64,000 nucleotides of DNA from Beaufortia kweichowensis (lineage: Eukaryota; Chordata; Actinopteri; Cypriniformes; Gastromyzontidae), in the NCBI GenBank assembly GCA_019155185.1, contig CM032797.1, positions 8,294,881 through 8,358,880 of the forward strand. Reading direction: 5' to 3'. The notes under the pieces were generated by a model that saw only the letters and a list, made by a program, of their open reading frames with translations, ran no database searches and was not told the origin of the DNA. Positions 39,861 to 50,690 of this stretch are shown in pieces; positions within the stretch are counted from its first letter, which is position 1; each line of letters starts with the position of its first letter. Made by a program: the position numbers and the translations under genes.

Positions 39861-41399
39861 ACATCATAAGCACCTAAAATATGCTGGAGAGGACATCCAC
39901 ATGCTGCTGTTACAGAAAGATAAGAGGACATATGCATACACAACAGATGAGTCTCTCTCTCTCTTTCATACAAAACAAACAAAAATCAGTCAGTTCAGAC
40001 ATACTGTAGTGAGACATTAAGCTGAAAGTCAAAATGTATGAACCCGGAGATAAATATTATTACTCAGAAGTTGCTCTATAGTATGGATCTGGAGGCTTAT
40101 TAGAGTTCCCAATTTATTTTAATCTGTTAACTGTAACCTTTGTGACAATTGTGGACATACAGTAAGTGATTCGAGCTATAAAATAATATGGATAACATAC
40201 AGTAACTCATTTGTTTGGGAGAACTTCACATTAAAATCTCTGAGGTTTAAGTGCAGACTTTGTTGTCTAGGTAAAAATGTACCCAGTGTGTGACATGGTT
40301 GAGATGGCTTTTGAAACCCTAACGGAGACGAATGCTAGACCAATGAGGTCTGTTTCTCAGGAGAAAAATCTGATAAGCAGCAGACTGAAGCAAAGTATCA
40401 ATTTTCTGCCATTTAAACTCGCTGGTGTCCTGGAAAAACAACCCGGCAGTCACCTTAATTGTGATTTTTCTTTCCAACAAAAAAACGTTACAGCCATAAC
40501 TGTTTTCAATTATTTTGTAGTCTTTTTATCATAGTACTCCTCTGTCTGTTTCTCACCCTCTTACTTCCTCTTTCTCCATCTCTGTCTTTGTCACACAACC
40601 ACCACCAGAGATGGACTGTGCTGAAAATAGGTCAAATAGTTCCTGCTCTCATGATTCAGGTTACATTAGTAAAAGAGACACAGAGAGAGAGAGATGACTA
40701 AGAAGATTCACTATCCTCCACAGAACCCACAATGCTTTTCTGCAGGATTTACTGTAAGAGATGTGAAGGAGGACAACTCAGCTAATCCACTGGTAAAAAT
40801 ACAGAGGAAATTTTTAGCAGAGGAAAAGAAAATTTACCATAAAAATAAAAAAAACCCTGGTAAGTTTAATTATATACTGCAGTATATAATTTAGACTTTA
40901 AAAAATAATATTCTGTATATAATGTATATAATTATGTAGAATGCTTATATAAATAAAATATCAAATCGATATTTTATATAGAATACTATATATAGACAGT
41001 AACATGGGACATAAGAATATACAGCAGTCCTACTAAAAAGAGAGGAGAGGAGAAGGGAGGAGGAGTCTGGATCGGCTCACCAGCATTCATCTGGGAGCCT
41101 CCAGCACACTGGCACAGGTGTTCAGACAGGGACAATTCAGCTCCAAACATGAGTAATGAGCACTCATGGGGAGTTTGTGCAGGTACACAACACACACACT
41201 CACATACGTGTTGTTTTCGCAGTTCTGTTTTCTCTCTGCTTTGCTGGTGAAAGCCACTGCAGATCCCTACAGATTCAGCAGCAGCAGCCTGTGTATATTT
41301 ACCAAAACAGCAAGTTTGAGCCAAAATCTGTTCAATCTGTGAGCAAAAACTTTTACGAAACCACCACAGTAACCAAAGCTTTGTGAAGTTGTCCTACAC

Positions 41400-41800
41400 A
41401 GCTTTTTTTACAGTCTGCATCAAACGCAACGGTATCCGAGTACTGCGAACAGCAGAAAGGAAATAAAGGACACCTGTGATTGTCTGTGTGATCCAGAAGA
41501 GAAAGGCGAAGCGACAGATTGCTCCAAAATCCAATTAGGCCCGTGCTCCTTTTCCCCGCGAGCCTAGAGCACAGCGCTCTCGGTGAGAGAGTAGAGATGG
41601 GAGGCGGGAAGGGGGGTTTTGGAGAGATAATGACTCAGACTGGAGAAAGACAGAAGAGTTAGAGAGAGGCTTTATGTCAGCACCGAAAACCTTCACGCCT
41701 AGCAGCCCTGAAAACCCTCTTCAACGCCTGGAAGAAGAGCAGCTGGCCTGAAGTTCGGTCAGCACAAAAGCTGGGATCATTCTCCTAATACACAGACAAA
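41400..41800. promoter_or_regulatory. GC-richer non-repetitive block, function unknown
   Basis: Contains CCCCGCGAGCC, a CACCTG site at about 41471, and purine-rich sequence with no coding frame. It stands out from the AT-rich intron and could be regulatory; there is no direct evidence. Confidence 0.2.
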
Positions 41801-42489
41801 GTGAGAGCAAAGAAGAAGTCAGGCACTTTATCAAAGTCTTTTCCAGCATGTCTGTGGATGCAAAGTATTTCATTTCAGCTCTTTTTTTATAAAAATTGTT
41901 TGCATGATCTACAACTCCAAAGTTGTTTGGTTATGGGTCGTTAAGTCGTAAACAGAATAGTGCTCCTCATTAAATTTCTTTAATGTCCCAACATGAATAT
42001 TAATGTCTATCTGTCTCTTTGGTGCACAAAGGTAATATGTCTAAATAGTATTGAAGCAGTAACTGTCAGCTTGTCGATCTGGCACAGCGTGATGGTGCGT
42101 AAAGCCGTATAAGGTTAGCAATAACTCATGACCTGGCATTTGTGAGGGGTCCAGAGGATTCATGAAGCCCCTTTCTATAATTCACCGGCAAAGATCATCG
42201 GCTTCTGTTGGGACTGTCACTCTTGATGACTTACGACCCTTCGGTCCAGCCCTGGGCTTCAGTATGACGCATAAGATCTTTCTCTGTCTCTCTGTTAAAG
42301 CCTATGGTAATTTGTTTGGAGTGGTGAAAAAAAGAAACAGTAGAAACGCTGAGATCAGGGTAAACTTTCTGCTACAGCTGAAAATGACAGATGTTTACAT
42401 TTACCAGATAGGCTATAAAAACATTTTACTGCTTACTGGCTCTTGAACAATATTATGTACTGTATACTGCACTGTTTCATAATATTTTT

Positions 42490-42598
42490 GCATTTATGTA
42501 TTTTGCAGATCCTTGTAGCCAAAGCACCTTACAGTCCATTCAAGGTAAACATTTTATCAGTATGTGTGTTCCTTGGGTATCGAACCCATAACCCATAT
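42490..42598 (-). repeat. tRNA-derived SINE fragment (inverted)
   Basis: Reads in reverse as a SINE tail: CATTTATGTATTTTGCAGAT, ACCTTACAGTCCATTCAAGG, then CCTTGGGTATCGAACCCATA, the inverted B-box region. Confidence 0.7.
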
Positions 42599-42663
42599 GT
42601 ACAGATACAGTCCATGTAAGGTTATATATCATAACTTTTATGCATAATTTATATGTAAAAATA

Positions 42664-43149
42664 CACTACCAGTCAAAAGTTTGGAAACACTTACTGTTGT
42701 TTATTTTTTTCCCTCATATTAGTAAACTAATTAAAACCATGAAATACATTTGAACACAATTGTAACTGTCGGAATTATGATGTGACTATCATCCACAATA
42801 AATAAACACTGTGTTATATTTTAGCATCTTCAAAAGTAGTCGCCCTTTGTCTAGACTTTTCAAAATGATTCTCTTGCCATTTTATCATTCAGATTCTTGA
42901 GGTCCCAACCTGAGAAGCTTTTTAAACAGCACTGATGGAATTACTATCTATGCTGGACTCTTACTGGGCCCAAGGAATCCATTTTCAAAAATATTTTTCA
43001 AAATAAAATTTTCGTTTTCTGATTAAAGAAATTGATATGTTGGCACAATTATACTTTTGTTTACATAAGCATTTTTAAATATTGAAATATACACCTTTTA
43101 AGTTTTTAAAACATTTTTGTCAATTGTGTCTAAATTGTGACTGGTACTG
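42664..43149. mobile_element. Tc1/mariner-type element remnant
   Basis: Left terminus CACTACCAGTCAAAAGTTTG and right terminus, reverse complemented, CAGTACCAGTCACAATTTAG form an inverted repeat, each flanked by TA (42662-42663 and 43150-43151), as for Tc1-type elements. The 486-bp body is decayed; a motif like GTAGTCGCCCTTTGTCTAGA remains, but no transposase frame. Confidence 0.85.
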
Positions 43150-44236
43150 TAAATGTGTCCCACCCTAAACTCACACCATTGTCACATTTATGGATATATA
43201 TATATTTCATAACAATATTGTGATATCATAACACTGTTATGAAATACTACTTTAGTCTTGTTTAAGTAGCCTGCAGAATGTCTCACATTCATTTATTATG
43301 TAATTCCTAAAACTTGCCTGCTTTATTTACTCTTACTAAAAAGACAATTTTCACTTGTGTTAATTTGATACTCTAAGTGAGATCTTTCCACTGTTACTCC
43401 AACAGACACTACCACACATTAAAAACATAAGGAAAAAACACAAAGAACAAAGGCTATGAGGGTTGAAGCGGTGTGGAAATGTAAGTGGAAGTTCTGAAGG
43501 CTTGAATGAGAGGACTGACTGATAGCACAATTTTAGCTCAGATCCATTCCACTTAGCCCTTTTATCTCGCCTCTTTCTTCCTCTTTCTTTCTGATCATGT
43601 GATGGAGGGGACCATATTTTAGCAGAAACAGTTAAAGCGAATGGAGTGTATCACTGCAGGCGGGGGGAAAGATAATGCCTTTAACTGCGGGACGCACCAT
43701 GAAAATTAATACCTGCTTTCATGAAGACAAGCTTCCACATCCTCTGTTCTCCGAGGGTGGCAACAATCGCCCACAAAATACCCAGTAAGACAAACAGTTG
43801 GGACGGCTTATGGTCAGCCCCGCTTTTGTGTATTTGTGATGATTTGTGTATGCCTCTAAAATTTTGTCTTGGACATATCTGCCAATAATGTGTGAGGTAA
43901 GAAAAATATGGATTTATTATATTATTTACCTGCTTTTTCCTGCAAAGCTAAATCCTTCCCAATGCCTTCGACTTCACAACAACAAAGCACTCAGGAGAGA
44001 GACCTATCATACACATGACACAAAAACACTCAGATACACCCAAATACACCCGCTCTCACTCTGGTTGTGCCTTTGTTGCATCTCGTAGTATTTTCATTTC
44101 TGCAGCGGTGGCGGGAGGCCCGTGACATGCACTATTGATTTCAGCTTCAGTCAGCACAGTCATCTGACAGGCGCCACACGTATGAAAACACTCAGACGGA
44201 TAGTGGCTGTGTCTTTTTCATCTCTCTTTGTGCCAG

Positions 44237-44240
<4 letters not shown>

Positions 44241-44295
<55 letters not shown>
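44241..44295. repeat. (CT)27 microsatellite
   Basis: Pure CT run of 27 units, the longest in the window and probably polymorphic. It lies 160 bp from the E-box-rich block at 44.4-44.7 kb. Confidence 0.97.
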
Positions 44296-44298
<3 letters not shown>

Positions 44299-44379
44299 GA
44301 CACCTGCATGAATATTTTATGCTGATGCTTGCAGATCTTGGCTGTAATTAAAACTACCCAGCAAAATGAATTCACATTA

Positions 44380-44680
44380 TCTCTGTTTGAGTCCCAACAG
44401 TCACCACGTGTGTGCGAGAGGAAAGATCAGGAGTTGCGCGCCCCAACGCTGCACTTTTCCACCTGGGAGGGAGGTGAGGGCGGTGCCGCTGCAGCCGCTC
44501 CTATCTAAAAACAAACACCTGCAGTTTGACAAGCCAGGTGTCTCCTTCACCCGCTGAACATTAACATCTTCCTAAGTCATTTATGCGCCAAAGATAAAAC
44601 TGCAACCCCTCTCGGAGCATCCAAACAACACAAAGGGCAGCACCTGCGTCTTGCATTCCCTCGGCGTGTTACGAGAATAT
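44380..44680. promoter_or_regulatory. Candidate regulatory block with four CACCTG/CAGGTG E-boxes
   Basis: A GC-richer, non-repetitive block in clstn2 intron 1. E-boxes lie at 44460-44465, 44516-44521, 44535-44540 and 44641-44646: four in 187 bp, where about 0.1 is expected by chance. CACCTG is bound by ZEB, SNAI and some bHLH factors. Conservation cannot be tested here. Confidence 0.35.
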
Positions 44681-45549
44681 CCACCAACCGTTCAATTAAA
44701 AGAGGCTCTGTGGGTATCAGAACGGCACGCCGTTTAGATCCTACCCAGATGGGTGAAGGGGATCAAATGCTTTCGTGTTATGTAAGGGTTAGTTTGCGGG
44801 GTAGTGATGTTTTCTTTCCTGTTACTGTCAGCTGGAAGAAATGGAGGGCATTATTTGTAAAAGCATCAGATTTAACCAAATCAGTCATGGCATGCTAACC
44901 GTGTGAATGGTGACATAACCTCTGAGGTGAGATTTCCCACTGCTGCAATTTTACAGAAAGCAGTCAAAAGTGCTCCAGGTTAAACAATAACAACTGCAAT
45001 CTGAATAACAACCGTTTTAAAATACACTGCTTGCTGGGTTGCCTGAACAAGTGGTCTGCTAATTGGTCTTAAAGAAAGCCCTGTAAAATGAGGCTGGATT
45101 TGGGTCACCTTACCCCTGTCAGATGTGTTTCTTAGGGGGCATTTACTGAAGACGTGCTCTTGCATTCATAAACAGCTGGACAGAGCAAAATATGCTTTAA
45201 TGTTTGACATTAGTTTTGTAGAAGGAAATGTACATGTCAACATATTACTTTTTTAATTATTTTCTTTTAATTTGTTTACTTTATAGAATGCTTTTTGTTT
45301 TTCCATAACATTTCTGTAATTCTTTTGTTTTGATGAGTTTACCATTAATAAAATATTCCCTATTGAGAAAATATTTGACCCTGATGTTAAGTCTTAAAAT
45401 CTAATTATGAGATTAAAAGCATCAAAGTAAGACAATGTGTGTTTATTGCTGTGTATAAAAGATTATATGATAGATTTTAATTAATTATACTTTAATATTG
45501 ATTTTAAATTCTGAAATTTTATTACTTATAAGCCTATATATATAAATAC

Positions 45550-45650
45550 CCTCAGGGAAAATACATACTGATAAGAAAAATGTAAATCTTGAATGCACTG
45601 TAAGTTGCTTTCAATAAGCAAATCTGCCAAATGCATTAATGTAAATTGTA
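45550..45650 (+). repeat. tRNA-derived SINE, 3' part
   Basis: CTCAGGGAAAATACATACTG, CTTGAATGCACTGTAAGTTG and AATCTGCCAAATGCATTAAT form the tail of the same SINE family; the 5' tRNA-like part is absent. Confidence 0.7.
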
Positions 45651-47329
45651 ATATCTAAAAAAAATATATTCAGCAACAATGTTTTGTAGATAAGAAGGAT
45701 GCCATGACCTAGCTTGCGCAAACATCTGCTCTCTGCTGCAAGCCTCAGTCAAATTCCGCAATACCAATCTAAGCATGGCCTTTCGGATTTAGACCTTCGC
45801 CATGAAGTCCTGTCAGTTCTCAGTAGCCAGCTCCGAGTTCTATCAAAGTCATTGATTGTCTCTCTCACCCCTCATGTCCCCACAGAAGGTCACAGAGAGC
45901 TGCGGATCAAGTCAAAAAGATGAGACGTGATGTATGCTGCATCTTTCCAAGACGTGGAGCCCATTGCAATCAAACATTGGGTGTGAAACTGCCCTACAAC
46001 AGTATAAGTTCAAATAAGCAACACATACTTGGGGGATGTTACCCTTAAAATGTGCTGGTGTAAAGTGTGCTTATAAGAGGACAATGATGAGTTATGTTTT
46101 CTGTTTCCATGCCGTTAGCTTTTTTCATCACGGTGTAGCACGAAACCATAAGGTCAGTGAGTGACAGCGCTGTAAGGTCTACACAATAAGTCTTGTTTAT
46201 AATAAAATGACATGGCTGTTTCCCAATTCTAAGGTTTTCACCTTAAACACAAACTGAAAATGTTCAAAAAGATGACGGTACAAGATTCATACACAATTCC
46301 TTCAGACGACACCGCATTCAATCTCTCTCCCACAGAGGCATGCTCTCGCTCACGGTCTACTGGAAGTAATCCATCTTGTAGCGCACAACTGTAAACACTG
46401 TGATTACATCCGTGCACTCGCATTCAAGTCTAAAGAAAGTCATGCATCATACAGGCGAACGGTCAAGATCCATTGCTTAGTAACACTTGGACATGCAAAC
46501 GCCCACACTCTCACATGCACACAAATACCCAATCACCATGAGCTCCCTGCTCACCCATGGCCAGTTGTCAGCTCACCAGCACCCAGTGCAGGCAATTAGG
46601 AGGAAAGCTGGAGGACAGCATCCCAGAATCCCTCTCTCACCTCCAATAGGGAGTAGGAGCAGTTTAATTGAGACTGAATCACAGAGACTAGCCCACTTCT
46701 AAGAGACGGTCAGCAAATACAAAACCGGGTCCCAGTGCTCCAACACCAGCACCAGGCTCATAACACCGGGCAATCATTCGCATGGAAAGGAGAAAATATT
46801 TTCAATATGTGTGCGGGAGTGTGCCTCTAGGGCGTGTGTTTACGTGTGCTTTTACAGTTGTGCATATGTGTGTGTGACTCCATGACTTTGAAGTGTATAC
46901 GTTAATGTGCGCATGCTGCTACAGAGATATATATACTCAATTTTAGAAATTGGTTTCACACATTGGAACTGGGTTTCTCAATATTAAACTTTAAACTTCA
47001 ATGCCATGTGTAATGGAATAGAAGCAAAGATGAATAAAACCTTTTAATTCACTAAACACAATTTCACCTTTAGAATGCTAAAGGCAAGTTTATGCCATGA
47101 AACAAAAGCAAAGCTGTTATAGTACTAGTAAATTATCCTCAACCTAAGCACAAGCCTCACCAAACAACATAACAAACAAAATTCCAAAATAACAGAACAT
47201 AAAATGCTAACAAGTCTATCCCTTTATTTATACCACTCAAAAGCACACACAGCAGCACTTGTTTACAATTACAATAACAGCAATTTTAACATTAACCTTT
47301 ATCATGCAAGGCATGGGGGAAACTGCATC

Positions 47330-47470
47330 CACATTTAATAGATTTGGCAGACTTAGTTATCACCTACAAGGCATTCAATCTTTACATTCATCAGTATATA
47401 TGTTCCCTGGGTCAAACCCATGACCTTTGGGTTGCTAATGCAGTGCTCCACCAGTTAAGCTACAGAAACT
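47330..47470 (-). repeat. tRNA-derived SINE, nearly full (inverted)
   Basis: From ACATTTAATAGATTTGGCAG through TTCCCTGGGTCAAACCCATG (inverted B box) to GTGCTCCACCAGTTAAGCTA (inverted A box). The most complete copy in the window. Confidence 0.75.
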
Positions 47471-47515
47471 CTTTTGCCAAATGTTAGAATTATTAACACA
47501 ACCAGAAACACAATA

Positions 47516-47843
47516 TTTAACCTGATAACTGTCACTGCACATATTGAGCATACACATGAAAATGCACAAAATGTTAGATATTTTTATTTATTATTTTAAA
47601 TCTTTTTTTATTTTGTTATTTTATTTTTATAACATTTTTATTATTTTTTATGTATATGTTTATTTTTATGTTTATTGTTATGACAATTTGTCAAATATTT
47701 ATTCTTGAGTCTTAATATATTTATTATTTATTCTACCTTTCCATCAATATATAATTTGCCATGATTGAATTAAAATTCAACTATTTTAATTCAATATTAA
47801 AGTTAATAGTGAAATAACATAGGTGACAATTAACAGCTTAATT
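47516..47843 (-). repeat. Short DNA element, TTTAACCTGTTAACTGTCAC family, copy C (inverted)
   Basis: TTTAACCTGATAACTGTCAC followed by GCATACACATGAAAATGCAC is the reverse complement of the 3' end of copy B; the other end is GGTGACAATTAACAGC. The middle is very AT-rich. Confidence 0.75.
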
Positions 47844-48049
47844 TTTATTTTATGACGGTAAATTAGTTATATGCAGTTTAGAAAAACTCAAGAATTGTGT
47901 TCAGTTAGCCCATTTTAAGAAACCTGAGTAAGCTAAAATAAATCTTTAAGTGTACTGAACATCATGTAATCAAGAGTATGTGTGTATCCGAGCAAAACCC
48001 TGACTGTACGAGTATGTGTGGCAGAGCATACAGTGTTATTCCTGTGCAG

Positions 48050-48290
48050 ATTGGCCAGATCTGACCCCTGGGAGTGACTGGTGCCATCTGACCAGCTGGT
48101 GAGAGAGCTCCACTGACAGGGCCCATCTTACCTCCAATTCAGCTCTTTCCTGTCGTCCCCTCCCTTCCTTTTTCCCAGCCCTCCCTGCTGCTCATCACAC
48201 CAGCGCTAATGATGCATGCTGGGTAATTAACGTTTAAATTAAGTTGCGCATTTGCATGGTATTCTGGCTCGAAGATCGGCATGATCCTTG
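48050..48290. promoter_or_regulatory. Candidate homeodomain/POU-rich regulatory block
   Basis: Non-repetitive sequence with TAATGATGCATGCTG, GGTAATTAACG and a perfect POU octamer ATTTGCAT at 48250-48257. This density of homeodomain-type sites in complex sequence is what conserved neural enhancers often look like; the position 2.1 kb downstream of clstn2 exon 1 fits. Function is inferred. Confidence 0.3.
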
Positions 48291-48666
48291 AAAAGCCACA
48301 TTAGGACAAAAAAAGACAAAAAGAGCATAGATCTTCTGAAATAAAAGACTAAGACAGATTTAAGACATGTTTTCAAGCAGCTGTGGTTCACTTAGTAGAG
48401 TGTTTGCAACGCTTCTCTTTGCTCCCAGAACAACAGCGGTGACGCAAAAAAGAGAGCGCCTTTGTTTTTCCCATGCTTGATGTTCTTAGGTCACAGCACG
48501 AAATCCTAAGTTATGCATCTATTCCAGATCAGCAACCCAATTTATTTAGCTCTGGGATAGCACTATGCTTTCTCTGAAAAGGCCAGCATAAATCTCAGAC
48601 TGCTTTTACAGTGCTAGTCTTATTTGTCATTGGTGTCCTTCTGTTTCATCCCTTTCTCTTGTCTCT

Positions 48667-48668
<2 letters not shown>

Positions 48669-48709
<41 letters not shown>
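48669..48709. repeat. (TC)20 microsatellite
   Basis: Pure TC run of 20 units in clstn2 intron 1, just before a SINE fragment. Confidence 0.95.
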
Positions 48710-48714
<5 letters not shown>

Positions 48715-48790
48715 GTTTTAGAAATCCTTAACATTGCTCAGACAGAATAAAACCTGTCGCTATATCGTGATTGCTAATAATATCTAAAAT

Positions 48791-48890
48791 TTAGATGCTC
48801 TACTGAAGACCAGCTGGTGCTTGCAATGCCAAGGTCATGGGTTTGATTCTCAGGGATAAAACTGTGTGCGTTTAAAAGCATATGCCATAT
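48791..48890 (+). repeat. tRNA-derived SINE, 5' part
   Basis: GATGCTCTACTG, then AGGTCATGGGTTTGATTCTC (B box region) and AGGGATAAAACTGTG. The tail is missing. Confidence 0.65.
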
Positions 48891-48999
48891 ACATAAACAT
48901 GATAAAAAACAATCTTGTGTATAAAATAGAAATGATCAAAACATAAATATATTAATTTAATTTAGTTATGATGAGCTGATATGACATATTTGTGCAACA

Positions 49000-49075
49000 G
49001 AAAGGTTGTTTATAGAACCAATTAGCCAAAAAGAGTTCTTCTATGGCATTGTGAAGCACCTTTAGTTTAAGATTG
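49000..49075. repeat. Fragment of an 'aaaggttct' short DNA element
   Basis: AGAAAGGTTGTTTATAGAAC, GCCAAAAAGAGTTCTTCTAT and GTGAAGCACCTTTAG follow a short repeat common in cyprinid introns. Only one part is present. Confidence 0.45.
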
Positions 49076-50329
49076 TATATGATGTGAATATGGGTTTTGC
49101 CTTTAACGATATGCCAGGCAGTTTGAGAATTCAGGATTACAATAGCATTCTGATGTAATTTTGATGAAATCCCTTTTCTTGTCTTTTTTTAGAACCGGTA
49201 GAGCTGTGAAGGTAGTCTGGCAGACATATCACAAGACTGATATGTTTTCAGGTGTCATATGCATGAAAGCACCTGAGTATTCAGTCACAATGTGAAAAGT
49301 TTGTTTTAGCAACCTTAAATGCTTCGATTGGTTTATATTTGTGTATCATTTTTCTAGTCACTTTTGTATTCCATTCCCTTCTCACTCAACACTCACCTTG
49401 CAAGATTCTTCATGCATAAACTCATTTTTCATAATGTTCAAAATTTTATGGAGTGCTTGAATCCAGAAAATTGAATGCAAATATTCAAGGTTCTGATTCC
49501 CTGATTCGCCAATCTGTTACACTGAAAGAGCCTGAGCACAACCGGCGAGTTACTTCCAAGGAAAATAAATCAGAGCACGCAGGTAAGCACTGACAGAGAT
49601 TCCTCTTGTACACTGACAAATAATTGAACTGTTCCATATTCATCACTGCCCCAGAGACACAATTAGATCTCTTATCTCAATGTTTGTGTTCCTACAAACA
49701 CATTAACACCTTTCCAAAGCAGCTATGGAAAATACACTGCACTTTGGATGTAGTCATGGAAAACCTCACTGAACCTTATGGAGCAGATTAGGCAAAAATG
49801 CATGTGCATAATAAAACCAACCGATGAAGCAGATAGATCAGTAGAAATGTGGCATAAAGGTCAATGAAATATTGATGAGGTTATTAGCTATAATATGACT
49901 CATGACAAGAAAAGGTAAACGATTCTGTGTTATTGTTTGAATAATAATGAACACATCTAGATTCATATCATAACCACTACTTTACTTTAATGATTGCAAC
50001 ATTCGTAACCTTGCTGAATATATATATAATTTAAGTGTCTAAAATGAAGGACTGTTATGGATGTTATATGATAAAAACAGAGGAAAGTAAAACAAATCAG
50101 ATATTTAAAGAACAATTACGGAGAAACTTTCAACTCGATAAGGGGAGATTCATTGCCAACCTGATACATGAACCTCGCCAAGACACACAGCCTTTCATTG
50201 CCGGCGTGCACAAACTGCGTGATCCGATCTGATTGTAACCTAAAACATATCGTCTAAGACACTAATGTAAGAAAAGGCAACCCAATGCGTTTCTTTTCAA
50301 GCCGACCCGAAGTTTCCGATCCGCCTTAC

Positions 50330-50402
50330 CTTTACTGGCCAGGATGCCGCACTGCCCGTAGAGCACCAGAAACAACATCGGCGTTATCATGCACATCTTC
50401 AT
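50330..50402 (-). CDS. clstn2: Calsyntenin-2, coding exon 1 (signal peptide), partial gene
   Basis: Calsyntenin-2 is a type I postsynaptic membrane protein with two cadherin repeats, a laminin-G-like domain and an acidic cytoplasmic tail. Only the N-terminus is here: 24 codons plus one base, beginning MKMCMITPMLFLVLYG and ending ILASK, a typical signal peptide (hydrophobic core, small residues at the cleavage site). The exon ends in phase 1 before a GTAAGG donor at 50329. The Ala-Ser-Lys end matches the point where vertebrate calsyntenins continue into the conserved V-N-K-H-K-P-W start of the mature protein. The ATG at 50402-50400 has A at -3; the upstream frame carries no ATG before an in-frame TAA at 50462-50460. 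Signal peptides are poorly conserved, so the family call also rests on synteny with nmnat3 and rbp1 and on the very long intron. Another secreted or membrane protein is possible but unlikely. Confidence 0.8.
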
Positions 50403-50690
50403 GATGAGCCAAACACTTCGACCAGAACGATAACCTAATTCTTCCTCTTCAGCTTTCCTTTACTTTATCTAAAAAATACCACCGTGGGTCTGTCTGTCCT
50501 TGAGCGTTGTGAAGGTGCACACGGTTAACTGAACTCCCAGCTGCGCGACGCGGTCCGAGCGCACGCGGTTACGCGGTCTGCGAGTCTGCTGCGCGCACAG
50601 TTGAAACCTCAGGATCGGGCTGCTACGTCACTCCCCTCGAGTAATTAATCTTGACCTATGATAAGAGATTTATATAAACGCCCAATTTAA
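50403..50690 (-). promoter_or_regulatory. clstn2: Probable clstn2 5' UTR and core promoter, CpG-dense
   Basis: Immediately upstream of the clstn2 start, 50539-50598 contains about 13 CpG dinucleotides in 60 bp, far above the surrounding AT-rich sequence; this is the usual look of a vertebrate promoter. On the minus strand a TATATAAA-type box lies at about 50670-50680, and a CRE-like TGACGTAG at 50630-50623. A start site near 50640 would fit the TATA box. The 5' UTR would then be about 240 nt. The exact start site and the use of either motif are inferred. Confidence 0.6.

Larger units (their letters stand above)
1..50329 (-). other. clstn2: clstn2 intron 1 (partial, continues beyond left edge)
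   Basis: The splice donor GTAAGG lies on the minus strand at 50329-50324, directly after the signal-peptide exon. No second calsyntenin exon (cadherin repeats, laminin-G domain, C-terminal membrane segment) is seen in the remaining 50 kb, so the whole stretch is read as the first intron and is at least 50.3 kb long. CLSTN2 intron 1 is also very long in mammals (established knowledge). The open frames in it are short, overlap on both strands and lack recognisable domains; I treat them as chance. Contents are AT-rich unique sequence, the repeats listed separately, and a few GC-richer, motif-dense blocks. Outside those listed items I see nothing assignable. Confidence 0.8.
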
